From CAYLGY01 sp964383325 (GTDB taxonomy: Bacteria; Pseudomonadota; Alphaproteobacteria; Rhizobiales; Rhizobiaceae): a stretch of 48,453 nt of DNA. Positions 31,722 to 40,165 of the stretch are shown piece by piece; position 1 is the stretch's first letter; each line of letters opens with the position of its first letter. The position numbers and the translations under genes are program-made. Under the pieces are notes generated by a model, which saw only the letters and a program-made list of their open reading frames with translations, was not told the origin of the DNA and did no database searches. The stretch lies in NCBI GenBank assembly GCA_964383325.1, contig CAYLGY010000007.1:1-48453 (forward strand). The letters are read 5' to 3'.

Positions 31722-32735
31722 TCAGGCGAGTGTGGACCATGCCGGCAGGAGATCGCCTTCCATGGCGGTGGCATGATAGACGCCTCGCGCGACCGCCCGT
31801 GCCATGGTCATGGCGGCGGCAGCGCAGAGTTCCGTCATGGCGAGGGGGGTGGCTGGCGCCTTTGCGGATCCGGTGGCAAGCGAGAAGATGAGGTCACCAT
31901 CGAGCGGCGTATGGCTTGGCCAGATGGCACGGGAATAGCCGTCATGTGCAGCAATTGCGAGTCGCCTCGCCTGGGCCTTGCTCAGATCGGCATCGGTGGC
32001 AATCACGCCGATCGTCGTATTGGCGCCGAAATCCTGCGCTTCCCTGAGCTTTGTTGCCAGCATGCGCGCCGATCCGGGCATCGGGTGCGGCCAACCGAGT
32101 CCTCCGAATTCAGCCTGATGCTCGAAGGGCGCTGCCCAGAAATGGCGCGCGCCGGGAATTGTCGCCGTACCCACCGGGTTGACGGCAACCAGCGCGGCAA
32201 CGGTGGTTCCATCTGCAAGCATTGCCGATGCGGTCCCGAGCCCGCCCTTGGTGAGGGCGGTGAGCGCCCCATAGCCCGCTCCTGCGGTTCCAAGGGCAAA
32301 GTCGCAGGCGGCGCGGGTTGCAGCCAGGTAGCCAAGCTCCCGATAGGGCGAGAAGCGGCCCCAGTTCTTGTCACCCCCATTGGCGAGATCAAAAAGAATG
32401 GCGGACGGGACAATCGGTACCCGCATGCCGGCGACTTCCAGTCCGCGACCATTTTCGCGCAGCCAGGCCTGCGTGCCGGACGCGGCATCGAGGCCGAAGG
32501 CAGAGCCGCCCGACAGGACGATGGCATCCACGGTCTCGACGCTGTTGGCCGGGTCGAGCAGATCGGTTTCGCGCGTTCCCGGAGCCCCGCCAAGCACGGA
32601 AACGGAGGCGATCGTCCCCTGCGGGCAAAGGAGGACCGTGACACCGGAACGGATTTGCGCGTCATCGGCATTGCCGACTTCGATTCCCGCAATGTCCGTG
32701 ATGGAGTTCCGGGTTCCAGGCAGGGCAAAGGTCAT
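31722..32735 (-). CDS. P1 family peptidase (S58, DmpA-like aminopeptidase)
   Basis: The 337-residue protein belongs to the self-cleaving N-terminal nucleophile family that includes DmpA (D- and L-aminopeptidase/esterase) and beta-peptidyl aminopeptidases. Motifs: LPGTRNSITDIAGIEVGN, AIVLSGGSAFGLDAASG, GAGYGALTALTKGGLGTAS, VAALVAVNPVG. The ANTTIGVIATDADL segment aligns with the DmpA cleavage site, with a Thr in place of the Ser nucleophile. There is no signal peptide. Its ATG overlaps the stop of the upstream binding-protein gene by four bases (ATGA), so the two are translationally coupled, suggesting that the protein processes what the binding protein collects. Confidence 0.9.
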   Translation of the reverse strand: MTFALPGTRNSITDIAGIEVGNADDAQIRSGVTVLLCPQGTIASVSVLGGAPGTRETDLLDPANSVETVDAIVLSGGSAFGLDAASGTQAWLRENGRGLEVAGMRVPIVPSAILFDLANGGDKNWGRFSPYRELGYLAATRAACDFALGTAGAGYGALTALTKGGLGTASAMLADGTTVAALVAVNPVGTATIPGARHFWAAPFEHQAEFGGLGWPHPMPGSARMLATKLREAQDFGANTTIGVIATDADLSKAQARRLAIAAHDGYSRAIWPSHTPLDGDLIFSLATGSAKAPATPLAMTELCAAAAMTMARAVARGVYHATAMEGDLLPAWSTLA

Positions 32736-33820
32736 GGATTGATCCTCACGAATCGGGTGCCGTCATATCGAAAGAGGCGGTAGGGGTCGACGGCCAGATC
32801 CCCCTTTTCGTCAAATTCGAGCATGCCGGCTGCCGTCTTGAAGGATTGCGAATCGAGAATGTCACGCAGGTCGCGCCCGGTATGGTGGCGCATTTCAAGT
32901 GCCGCGATTGCGACCTCCATGGTGGCGAAGCCTGCAAGTGCGTAACCCGTGGAAGCGATTTCGCCGCTCTCAAGGGCACGGTCAAGCTCCGGACCGGCAA
33001 GATCTTCTGCCTCCGGCAGTCCGACCATGAGCGTGCCCGCAGGAATTTCCGGCAGTTCCGGTGCGCCTCGCAAGGCTTCGCCTCCCGCGAGCACGATCTC
33101 GTGGCCGAGGGCCGCTGCGTCGGCGGCAATGCGTGCAATATCTTCCGCCTGTCCGCCGACGAAGGCGTGCGCGATCCCTTGTTCCTGCAATTGCGCCGCA
33201 AGCGCTGCCTGGCTGTCGAGGCCAGGGCGGAAGGCAGTGATCAGGGCCGGACGCAGTCCGGCCGTTTCCGCTGCAAACCGGAAGTTTTCCGCAAGTCCAT
33301 GCCCGTAAAGGGTTCCGTCGTCCAGTATGGCAAAAGGCAATCCGCGCCAGAGCGGGATCAGGAAGTTTCCGATCGCGTGCTGTTCCTGGTCTGCACGTGG
33401 CGCGGTGCGATAAACCAGCCAGCCATTGCGCGTGCGTTGATCGGTAAAGCCTGTGGCGCGCACGCCAGGCGTGATGAGGATGATCCCGGATTTGCTGAGC
33501 GGCGGCAATGCGGCCTCGATGGCATCGCTGCACAGAAAGCCGATGACGATGGCAACGCCCTGCTCCAGCAATCGCCGCGCGGCTTCGGCGCCGCCTTCGG
33601 CCGTGCAGCGGTCATCCACGATCGCCGTCTTCAGTTCCGATTGCCGGGCGGCAGCGACGGCACCGGCCCGCAACTGGTTGCCGAGGATCGCGAAATTGCC
33701 TGATAATGGCGCCGAAATGCCGACGCGCATCTGCGCGGCCTCGCTTGCAGGCGCCGGACCGGTGCCGAAACTGAAGAGAAGAGGGAGAGCCAGCGCCAGC
33801 GAGGGCAGGAAAGAACGCAT
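32732..33820 (-). CDS. branched-chain-amino-acid-type ABC substrate-binding protein
   Basis: The 362-residue periplasmic protein has a signal peptide (MRSFLPSLALALPLLFSFG, cleavage probably near APASEA) and a type I periplasmic binding fold of the Peripla_BP_6/LivJ family (RVGISAPLSGNFAILGNQLRAGAVAAA; VAIVIGFLCSDAIEAALPPLSKSGIILITPG). The ligand is unknown. No permease or ATPase genes are near, so it either works with a transporter elsewhere or acts as a sensor. It is the first gene of a two-gene unit with the P1 peptidase and is divergent from the flavin reductase. Confidence 0.9.
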   Translation of the reverse strand: MRSFLPSLALALPLLFSFGTGPAPASEAAQMRVGISAPLSGNFAILGNQLRAGAVAAARQSELKTAIVDDRCTAEGGAEAARRLLEQGVAIVIGFLCSDAIEAALPPLSKSGIILITPGVRATGFTDQRTRNGWLVYRTAPRADQEQHAIGNFLIPLWRGLPFAILDDGTLYGHGLAENFRFAAETAGLRPALITAFRPGLDSQAALAAQLQEQGIAHAFVGGQAEDIARIAADAAALGHEIVLAGGEALRGAPELPEIPAGTLMVGLPEAEDLAGPELDRALESGEIASTGYALAGFATMEVAIAALEMRHHTGRDLRDILDSQSFKTAAGMLEFDEKGDLAVDPYRLFRYDGTRFVRINP

Positions 33821-33911
33821 CGGGGAACCTGGTTTCGTTCTGATGTACTCTTATCGGGACGAAGGCTGCGGCGCAATGTTTGCAAGCGCCGATGGAATTG
33901 TATCCACACAC

Positions 33912-33938
33912 CCTATATAGGCATGTGAGAATACATGC
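33912..33938. promoter_or_regulatory. two adjacent dyads in a divergent promoter region
   Basis: CCTATATAGG (33912-33921) is a perfect palindrome, and GCATGT-GAGAAT-ACATGC (33921-33938) a perfect inverted repeat with 6-base arms sharing one base with it. They lie in the 137 bases between the leftward binding-protein gene and the rightward flavin reductase. The TATATA core could serve as a -10 element. This fits an operator for a regulator of one or both sides, but no regulator gene is adjacent. Confidence 0.35.
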
Positions 33939-33957
33939 TTTCAGCACCGGGACCGAC

Positions 33958-34452
33958 ATGTTGCAGACCATCGAGATCAAGCCCGCGGAGTATCGCGACG
34001 CAATGGCGGCCATTGCCGAGCAGATCCATCTCGTCGCGACGGCGGGGGAGGCCGGCAGGCGGGTGGTCGCGGCCACGGCGGTCACTTCGGTTTCGGACCA
34101 GCCGCCGACCGTTCTGATCTGCCTGAACCGGGGCGTGCCGGCCAACGGGATCTTCCTGCAAAATGGGGTCTTTTCGATCTCGACGCTGGGGGAGCAGCAT
34201 CGAGGGCTGGCGGACGCCTGTTCGGGACGCATGGGTGCCGACCAGGAAATGCGCTTCGCCATGGCTGAATGGGAACGGCATGTGACGGGCGCCCCGATCC
34301 TCGCAGATGCCATTGCGACCTTCGACTGCGAGATCATCGAAACGCTCGACATGGCGACGCACCATGTGATCTTCGGCCGCGTGCGCGCACTCGGGCGGCA
34401 AGCGGGTGGCCGGCCCTTGCTGTTTCATGAACGCAGCTATCGCGTCCTGTAG
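33958..34452 (+). CDS. flavin reductase family protein (FMN-binding split-barrel)
   Basis: The 164-residue protein uses NAD(P)H to reduce flavin for a partner monooxygenase or dehydrogenase. Family features: EYRDAMAAIAEQIHLVATAG, GRRVVAATAVTSVSDQPPTVLICLN, NGIFLQNGVFSISTL and HHVIFGRVRAL, as in the RutF/HpaC group. I start at MLQTIEIKP; an in-frame ATG at 33880 would read through the dyads. The ribosome binding site is weak. It heads an operon with two XdhC-family genes and a MocA-like gene (gaps of 12, 10 and -4 bases). No flavin-dependent monooxygenase is visible. Confidence 0.88.
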   Translation: MLQTIEIKPAEYRDAMAAIAEQIHLVATAGEAGRRVVAATAVTSVSDQPPTVLICLNRGVPANGIFLQNGVFSISTLGEQHRGLADACSGRMGADQEMRFAMAEWERHVTGAPILADAIATFDCEIIETLDMATHHVIFGRVRALGRQAGGRPLLFHERSYRVL

Positions 34453-34464
34453 GAGGAGCCGGAG

Positions 34465-34818
34465 ATGGAACCGATCCCCGTTCTGCCCGAGGCCGGTCAG
34501 CCACCCGTGCATGATCCGTTGCAGCTTGCCGAGCAATGGATGCGCGAAGGCCGGCCAGTCGCCCTGGCAACCGTGATCGAAACCTGGGGCTCCGCGCCTC
34601 GGCCGGTCGGCAGCCATCTGGTCATCGACCTGGAGGGAAATTTCGAAGGCTCCGTGTCGGGCGGCTGCGTCGAAGGTGCAGTAATCGCCGAGGCCGGGGA
34701 GGTGCTGGAATCGGGCACGCCGAAACTGCTGGAATTCGGTGTTGCCGACGAGACGGCATGGCGGGTCGGTCTCTCCTGCGGCGGCCGGATCCGCGTCTAT
34801 CTCGAACGGCTGGGGTGA
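34465..34818 (+). CDS. XdhC/CoxI family protein, N-terminal domain only
   Basis: The 117-residue protein corresponds to the XdhC_CoxI domain: LATVIETWGSAPRPVGSHLVID, GSVSGGCVEGAVIAEAGEVL, VGLSCGGRIRVYLERL. XdhC-type proteins bind molybdenum cofactor and help insert its sulfurated form into xanthine- or CO-dehydrogenase-type enzymes. Here the NAD-like Rossmann domain usually fused to it is on the next gene, so the protein is split into two polypeptides. GGAG lies upstream of the ATG. Part of the flavin reductase - xdhC - xdhC - mocA operon. Confidence 0.88.
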   Translation: MEPIPVLPEAGQPPVHDPLQLAEQWMREGRPVALATVIETWGSAPRPVGSHLVIDLEGNFEGSVSGGCVEGAVIAEAGEVLESGTPKLLEFGVADETAWRVGLSCGGRIRVYLERLG

Positions 34819-34828
34819 GGGTGCTGGC

Positions 34829-35548
34829 ATGGATCCGCATGTGCTCAAGATCATCAATGCCGAAATTCGGTCCCGCCGGGCGGTTCTGCGCGTTACCCAG
34901 CTATCGGACGGGCGCGATCGCGCCATCCGCGAAGGTGAGCCGGTTGCCGGCGAACTCTGCGCGGCCGTCCGCAAGGCATTTCTCTCCGGCAAGCCGGCGC
35001 TGGTAGAGGCCGACGGCGAACAATGGTTCCTGAATGTGTACCTGCCTTCACCCCGGCTAGTGATCATCGGCGCCGTGCACATCAGCCAGGCGCTCGTACC
35101 AATGGCCAAGATTGCAGGTTTCGAGGTCTCCCTCATCGATCCCCGGACCGGATTTGCTTCGCAGGAGCGCTTTCCCGGAGTGACCCTGCGGGCAGAATGG
35201 CCGCAATCCGTTCTGGAAGAGGACCCGCTCGATGCCCATACGGCACTGGTAGCGCTGACCCATGATCCGAAGATCGACGATCCGGCCCTGATGGCCGCAC
35301 TTTCCTCGGATTGCTTCTATGTCGGCGCGCTAGGCAGCCGGAAGACGCATTCCCGGCGGCTGGAGCGCCTGCATCAAGCAGGCTTCGGCAGCGAACGGAC
35401 CGCCCGGATCGAGGCGCCGATCGGACTGGATATTGGCGCATCGAGCCCGGCCGAGATCGCCGTCGCGATCCTTGCCTCGATCGTTCGCGCATTGCGGCAA
35501 CGGGAACTGGCACCGGCACCGGCAAGCACTGCCGGAGTGAGCGCGTGA
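34829..35548 (+). CDS. XdhC family protein with Rossmann domain
   Basis: The 239-residue protein has an XdhC_CoxI-like N-terminal part (NAEIRSRRAVLRVTQLSDGRDRAI) and a C-terminal XdhC Rossmann domain: RLVIIGAVHISQALVPMAKIAGFEVSLIDPR, LVALTHDPKIDDPAL, FYVGALGSRKTHSRRLERL, IGLDIGASSPAEIAVAI. It is a maturation factor for a molybdenum hydroxylase, probably forming a complex with the preceding short XdhC protein. I start at MDPHVLK (34829), ten bases after the previous stop. Its stop overlaps the GTG start of the next gene. Confidence 0.88.
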   Translation: MDPHVLKIINAEIRSRRAVLRVTQLSDGRDRAIREGEPVAGELCAAVRKAFLSGKPALVEADGEQWFLNVYLPSPRLVIIGAVHISQALVPMAKIAGFEVSLIDPRTGFASQERFPGVTLRAEWPQSVLEEDPLDAHTALVALTHDPKIDDPALMAALSSDCFYVGALGSRKTHSRRLERLHQAGFGSERTARIEAPIGLDIGASSPAEIAVAILASIVRALRQRELAPAPASTAGVSA

Positions 35549-36156
35549 GCCGCTCCAGTCCTGCGGGCGAGGTCCACGCCATCCTGCTGGCGGCTGGCCT
35601 GTCCCGCCGGATGGGCGAGCGCAACAAGCTGCTGATCGATCTTGGCGGCGAGATCATGGTGCGCCGCGTGGCGCGCGCGCTAGCCGATGCGCATCCGGCA
35701 AGCATCATTGCCGTGACCGGCCATGAGCACGAAAAGGTCGGACAGTCCCTGGAAGGTCTGCCGGTCATTCTGGTCCACAACCCCGATTTTGCTGAAGGGA
35801 TGTCCACATCGTTGCGCGCGGGCCTGCACGCGCTGCCACCGACGGCAAAGGGCGCGCTGGTCGCGCTTGGCGACATGCCGGCCCTGACGGCAAGAGATTA
35901 TGGTTTGCTGCTCGAAGCCTTCAGGCGCGAGGGCGCAGATGCGATCGTGCGCGCTGCCTATGACGGCCATCCCGGAAATCCGGTCATCCTTCCCCGAAAC
36001 CTCTTCGAGACCGCGGCGAAAATTCGCGGCGATGCGGGTGCGCGTGCCCTGCTGGGCTCCAGCGGAGTGCGGATCGTCGATGTGGAGATCGGCGTAGCGG
36101 CGCGGCTGGACATCGATGCGTACGAAGACCTTCAGGAATTCTCCCGAGGAGGCTGA
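35545..36156 (+). CDS. MocA-like molybdenum cofactor nucleotidyltransferase family
   Basis: The 203-residue NTP-transferase fold protein has AILLAAGLSRRMGERNKLL (nucleotide-binding GxxRRMG...K), ALGDMPALTARDY (metal-binding LGDMP) and YDGHPGNPVILPRNLF (PGxP motif). MocA and MobA relatives attach CMP or GMP to molybdopterin, and the tight coupling to XdhC genes points to cytosine-dinucleotide cofactor. The start GTG overlaps the upstream TGA (GTGA). The structural molybdoenzyme is not within view. Confidence 0.87.
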   Translation: MSRSSPAGEVHAILLAAGLSRRMGERNKLLIDLGGEIMVRRVARALADAHPASIIAVTGHEHEKVGQSLEGLPVILVHNPDFAEGMSTSLRAGLHALPPTAKGALVALGDMPALTARDYGLLLEAFRREGADAIVRAAYDGHPGNPVILPRNLFETAAKIRGDAGARALLGSSGVRIVDVEIGVAARLDIDAYEDLQEFSRGG

Positions 36157-36247
36157 TGGCTATCGCCATGATTGCCGATCTGTATCAAACGGCATAGCTC
36201 CGAGTTTTCATTTCCGGCAGAAGCCTGCTCGATAGAGGAGCGAAGCA

Positions 36248-37444
36248 ATGAGTCGGGCCCTGCTGCGAGATCTGGAAGTAACCCTGGACGAAATCCGGTC
36301 CGCCGGGCTCTGGAAGCAGGAACGCGTCATTCTCTCGTCCCAGGGCCGCGCCGTCGCCGTGAGCGAGGAAGGCGGCTCCAGGCCGATGCTGAATCTCTGC
36401 GCCAACAATTACCTCGGGCTTGCCGATGACCCCCGCTTGGTCGCCGCAGCGAGGGCGGCGCTGGACAGTCACGGCTTCGGTATGGCTTCCGTCCGGTTCA
36501 TTTGCGGCACGCAGGACCTGCATGCGCGGCTGGAGGAGCGGCTTGCAGAATTCCTGGGCATGGAGGCCTGCATCCTGTTTCCCTCCTGTTTTGATGCCAA
36601 TGGCGGGATCTTCGAGGCCTTGCTGGGGCCGGAGGATGCGGTGATTTCCGATTCGCTCAACCATGCCTCGATCATCGATGGCATCCGGTTGTGCAAGGCA
36701 CGGCGCTTGCGCTACGCCAACCAGGATTTTGCAGATCTCGAGCGCCAGCTCCTTGCTGCGAGGGATGCGCGCCATCGCCTGATTGTCACGGATGGTGTCT
36801 TCTCCATGGATGGTGTCATTGCGGATCTCGCGGCGATCTGCGCGCTAGCGGAAGCGCATGACGCGCTGGTCATGGTGGATGATTGCCATGCTACCGGCTT
36901 CATGGGCGCGCGGGGGACGGGGACGCCGGAGCATTGCGGCGTGGAGGGCAGGGTACATATCCTTTCCGGTACGCTGGGCAAGGCGCTCGGGGGCGCCTCC
37001 GGAGGCTATGTCGCCGGTCCCGCCGCGATCGTGGAAATGCTTCGCCAGCGCGCGCGGCCTTATCTCTTTTCCAATGCCGTCGCGCCATCCATCTGTGCCG
37101 CCGGCCTTGTAGCCCTGGAAATTGCGGTGGAGGCCTCTGCCGAGCGCCAGAGGCTGTGCCAGAATGCTCGCCGCTTCCGTGCCGGGATGCAGGCCGCAGG
37201 CTTCGACCTTGTTCCGGGCGAACATCCGATCATCCCGGTCATGATTGGCGATGCAGCCCTTGCGTCCCGTATGGCAGAAGAGCTGGGCCGGCAAGGCATC
37301 TTCGCGGTGGCCTTCTCCTATCCGGTCGTTCCCCAGGGCAAGGCGCGGATCCGTACGCAAATGTCCGCAGCCCACTCTCCGGATGATATTGATCGCGCAA
37401 TTGCAGGCTTCATTGAGGCCGGACGTGCCTGCGGCATTCTTTGA
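36248..37444 (+). CDS. kbl: glycine C-acetyltransferase (2-amino-3-ketobutyrate CoA ligase)
   Basis: PLP enzyme that splits 2-amino-3-ketobutyrate with CoA into glycine and acetyl-CoA, the second step of threonine breakdown. The 398 residues are of family length: LCANNYLGLADDPRL, FGMASVRFICGTQDLHARLE, DDCHATGFMGARGTGTPEHCG, and SGTLGKALGGASGGY with the PLP lysine at Lys245. GAGGAG lies eight bases before the ATG. tdh follows after 30 bases, giving the standard kbl-tdh operon. Confidence 0.97.
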   Translation: MSRALLRDLEVTLDEIRSAGLWKQERVILSSQGRAVAVSEEGGSRPMLNLCANNYLGLADDPRLVAAARAALDSHGFGMASVRFICGTQDLHARLEERLAEFLGMEACILFPSCFDANGGIFEALLGPEDAVISDSLNHASIIDGIRLCKARRLRYANQDFADLERQLLAARDARHRLIVTDGVFSMDGVIADLAAICALAEAHDALVMVDDCHATGFMGARGTGTPEHCGVEGRVHILSGTLGKALGGASGGYVAGPAAIVEMLRQRARPYLFSNAVAPSICAAGLVALEIAVEASAERQRLCQNARRFRAGMQAAGFDLVPGEHPIIPVMIGDAALASRMAEELGRQGIFAVAFSYPVVPQGKARIRTQMSAAHSPDDIDRAIAGFIEAGRACGIL

Positions 37445-37474
37445 GTACGGAAACCTACTGGAGGAGTGCCGATC

Positions 37475-38503
37475 ATGCGCGCCCTTGTGAAGCAGGAAGC
37501 TGGCCCGGGCCTTGTCATGCGAGACGTGCCCACTCCCGAGCCGGGGCATGGCGAGGTCAGGGTCGCCATTGACAAGGTCTCGATTTGCGGGACCGACCTG
37601 CATATCTGGAAATGGGACAAGTGGGCGGCGGCGACCGTGCCGGTTCCGATGATTGTCGGTCATGAATATGTCGGTCGGATCGATCGCATCGGGCCGGGAG
37701 TAGACGGGCTGGAAATCGGCCAGCGGGTTTCGGGGGAAGGCCACATCGTCTGCGGCATCTGCCGCAATTGCCGTGCCGGCAGGGAGCATCTGTGTCGTGA
37801 CACCAAGGGAGTCGGCGTCAACCGGTCGGGTGCCTTCGCCGACTTCCTGGTCATCCCTGCTCATAACGCCTATCCCTTGCCGGATACGATTCCGGATGAT
37901 TTCGCGTCCGTGCTGGACCCGCTGGGCAATGCGGTACATACAGCGTTGAGTTTCGATCTGGCCGGCGAGGATGTGCTCATCACCGGCGCAGGACCCATCG
38001 GCCTGATGTCGACGGCGATCTGCCGTCATGTCGGCGCCCGCCATGTCGTGATCACGGACATCAACGACAATCGCCTCGCTCTTGCCGCCCGCATGGGTGC
38101 GAGTCGCGCCGTCAATCCTCGCCATGAGCGGCTGGAGGATGTGATGCGCGATCTTGGCATGAAGGAGGGCTTCGATGTCGGGCTGGAAATGTCCGGGGCG
38201 GGCGCAGCCCTGCAATCCATGATCGAGGTCATGAATCATGGCGGTCGCGTCGGTTTGCTCGGCATTTTCGGTGAACCAGTTGCGGTCGACCTGAACCGGG
38301 CGATCTTCAAGGGCCTGCAATTCAAGGGCATCTACGGCCGAGAGATGTTCGACACCTGGCACAAGGCCGTTTCCATGCTGGAATCGGGATTGGATATTTC
38401 TCCCGTCATCACGCACCGTCTTGCGTTTGAGGATTTTTCCACGGGCTTCGAGGAAGCCCTTGCGGGAGGAGCAAGCAAGGTCGTACTCGACTTGCGACAG
38501 TGA
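37475..38503 (+). CDS. tdh: L-threonine 3-dehydrogenase
   Basis: Zinc-dependent, NAD-linked medium-chain dehydrogenase that oxidises threonine to 2-amino-3-ketobutyrate, the substrate of Kbl. The 342 residues begin MRALVKQEAGPGL. Motifs: SICGTDLHIWKWDKWA (catalytic zinc Cys), GHEYVGRI, the four-cysteine structural zinc site (CGICRNCRAGREHLCRD), and the Rossmann GAGPIGLMS. The ATG at 37475 is preceded by GGAGGAG at good spacing; a GTG three codons earlier overlaps that site. Confidence 0.97.
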   Translation: MRALVKQEAGPGLVMRDVPTPEPGHGEVRVAIDKVSICGTDLHIWKWDKWAAATVPVPMIVGHEYVGRIDRIGPGVDGLEIGQRVSGEGHIVCGICRNCRAGREHLCRDTKGVGVNRSGAFADFLVIPAHNAYPLPDTIPDDFASVLDPLGNAVHTALSFDLAGEDVLITGAGPIGLMSTAICRHVGARHVVITDINDNRLALAARMGASRAVNPRHERLEDVMRDLGMKEGFDVGLEMSGAGAALQSMIEVMNHGGRVGLLGIFGEPVAVDLNRAIFKGLQFKGIYGREMFDTWHKAVSMLESGLDISPVITHRLAFEDFSTGFEEALAGGASKVVLDLRQ

Positions 38504-38602
38504 CGCGAAGAAAAGGAAGGTACGGGGAAGGAATTACCGGCAACTGTCTTCGGATTTCAGGGTCGGGATACATGTGGAAAGGGTCTGGCGATCAGATTTC
38601 TG

Positions 38603-40081
38603 TCAGCCTTCCATCTCCTGCTCAGGAGGCGCGCCCATTCCCTTGCCGGTAGCCATTCCGGCATCAGGAAAGGATGTAATCGGCTCGCCTGGTTCTCCGG
38701 CGGAGCGGGCCGGACGCTTGCCTTCGAGGACCTGGAGAAATGACGTGAGCCAGCCCTGTGCATCGTTGCGCAACAGGGGTTCGAACAGAGCGGCGTGGCG
38801 GCGTTGTCGTTCCTTCAGCGGCATGGTCAGGGCCTGATGAAGACGCCGTGCCATATCGTCGATATCATATGGGTTGACAATCAGTGCCTGGCGCATTTCC
38901 TCCGCTGCGCCAGCAAATTTCGATAATACCAGCACGCCGGGATCGGCCGGATCCTGCGCGGCCACATATTCCTTGGCCACCAGGTTCATCCCGTCACGCA
39001 GGGGCGTGACGAAGCCAACCTGGCTGCCGCGAAAAAGTGGCGCCAGCTTCTCGCGCGGAACGGAACGGTGAATGTAGCGCAGCGGCGTCCAGTTGAAATC
39101 GGCAAAACGGCCATTGATCGCCCCCGCAAGCGACTCCAGTTCCATCCGGATATCCGCATAGGCATCCACCTCCTCGCGTGTCGGCGGCGCGATCTGCAGG
39201 AATGTGACGGACTTCTCGAGCTCGGGATATTGCTCCAGCAGCCGGCCGAATGCACGCATGCGCTCGGGCAGGCCCTTGGAATAATCCAGCCGGTCGACGC
39301 CGATGATCTGGCGTCGGCCGAGGATGCGCCGGCGCATCAGGTCAATCTGCACTGCCTCGTCGGCCACGCGGGACATTGCTGCAAATCCGGCTGTATCGAT
39401 GCCGATTGGAAAGCGATCGACGGTCACGGAGCGGCTTCCGACGCTGAACCGGTTGCGCGCCACCTGCACGGCAGCAGCATGATCCGCCAGATAATGTTTC
39501 AGGTTCCCGACATCCGTGCGGGTCTGAAAGCCGATGACATCATAGCTCAGCAGCGCCTCCACCAGTTCCGCGTGGTTGGGGGATGCGCCGAGCATCTCCG
39601 GGGGCGGGAAGGGGATGTGCAGAAAGAAGCCGATCCGCTGTTCGCATCCGAGCTTGCGAAGATAGCTCGCCATGGGAATGAGGTGATAATCGTGGATCCA
39701 GACCAGGTCGTCCGGTTCCAGAAAGGGCGCGAGCTGGGCGGCAAAGCTCTCATTTACACGGCAATAGGAAGCAAAATATTCCGGGCGGAAATTCACAAGA
39801 TCGAGCCGGTAGTGAAATAGCGGCCACAACACGCTATTTGCATAGCCGTAATAATAATCCGTCAGATCCTGCGCGGAGAGCGGCGCGGCAATCCGGTCAA
39901 CCTTGCCAATTCTTTCGATTTCAAGTTCGCCGCCGGTTGTGCCATCGTTCTTTCCGTTCCAGCCAAACCAGATTCCGCCTCGTTCGCGGACCGCATCCGC
40001 CAGGCCGACCGCCAGTCCACCCGTCTGCGTTGCGGCGCGCAGGTCCGCCACGCGGTTTGAAACGATGACCAGACGTCTCAC
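38603..40081 (-). CDS. otsA: trehalose-6-phosphate synthase
   Basis: GT20 glycosyltransferase joining UDP-glucose and glucose-6-phosphate. The 492 residues include RLVIVSNRVADL, GGLAVGLADAV, WIHDYHLIPMASYLRKLG, GFFLHIPFPPPEML, DRLDYSKGLPERM and TPLRDGMNLVAKEYVAAQ, covering both Rossmann halves and the sugar-phosphate site. The C-terminus carries about 30 extra polar residues. otsB lies 84 bases upstream on the same strand. Trehalose protects against desiccation and osmotic stress. The pair is probably driven from the EcfG-like promoter upstream of otsB. Confidence 0.97.
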   Translation of the reverse strand: MRRLVIVSNRVADLRAATQTGGLAVGLADAVRERGGIWFGWNGKNDGTTGGELEIERIGKVDRIAAPLSAQDLTDYYYGYANSVLWPLFHYRLDLVNFRPEYFASYCRVNESFAAQLAPFLEPDDLVWIHDYHLIPMASYLRKLGCEQRIGFFLHIPFPPPEMLGASPNHAELVEALLSYDVIGFQTRTDVGNLKHYLADHAAAVQVARNRFSVGSRSVTVDRFPIGIDTAGFAAMSRVADEAVQIDLMRRRILGRRQIIGVDRLDYSKGLPERMRAFGRLLEQYPELEKSVTFLQIAPPTREEVDAYADIRMELESLAGAINGRFADFNWTPLRYIHRSVPREKLAPLFRGSQVGFVTPLRDGMNLVAKEYVAAQDPADPGVLVLSKFAGAAEEMRQALIVNPYDIDDMARRLHQALTMPLKERQRRHAALFEPLLRNDAQGWLTSFLQVLEGKRPARSAGEPGEPITSFPDAGMATGKGMGAPPEQEMEG

Positions 40082-40165
40082 CGCGCTTGCCTCATATCCA
40101 TCTTGCCTTGCTCCGTTGGTTCAGGAATGTCCTGTCGCTGTCTTTGTTCCCTCCTCGTCTCGGGA

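Noticed and set aside
36845..38416. Leftward open frame (about 520 codons) opposite kbl and tdh
   Set aside because: It spans two well-defined genes on the other strand and has no family features.
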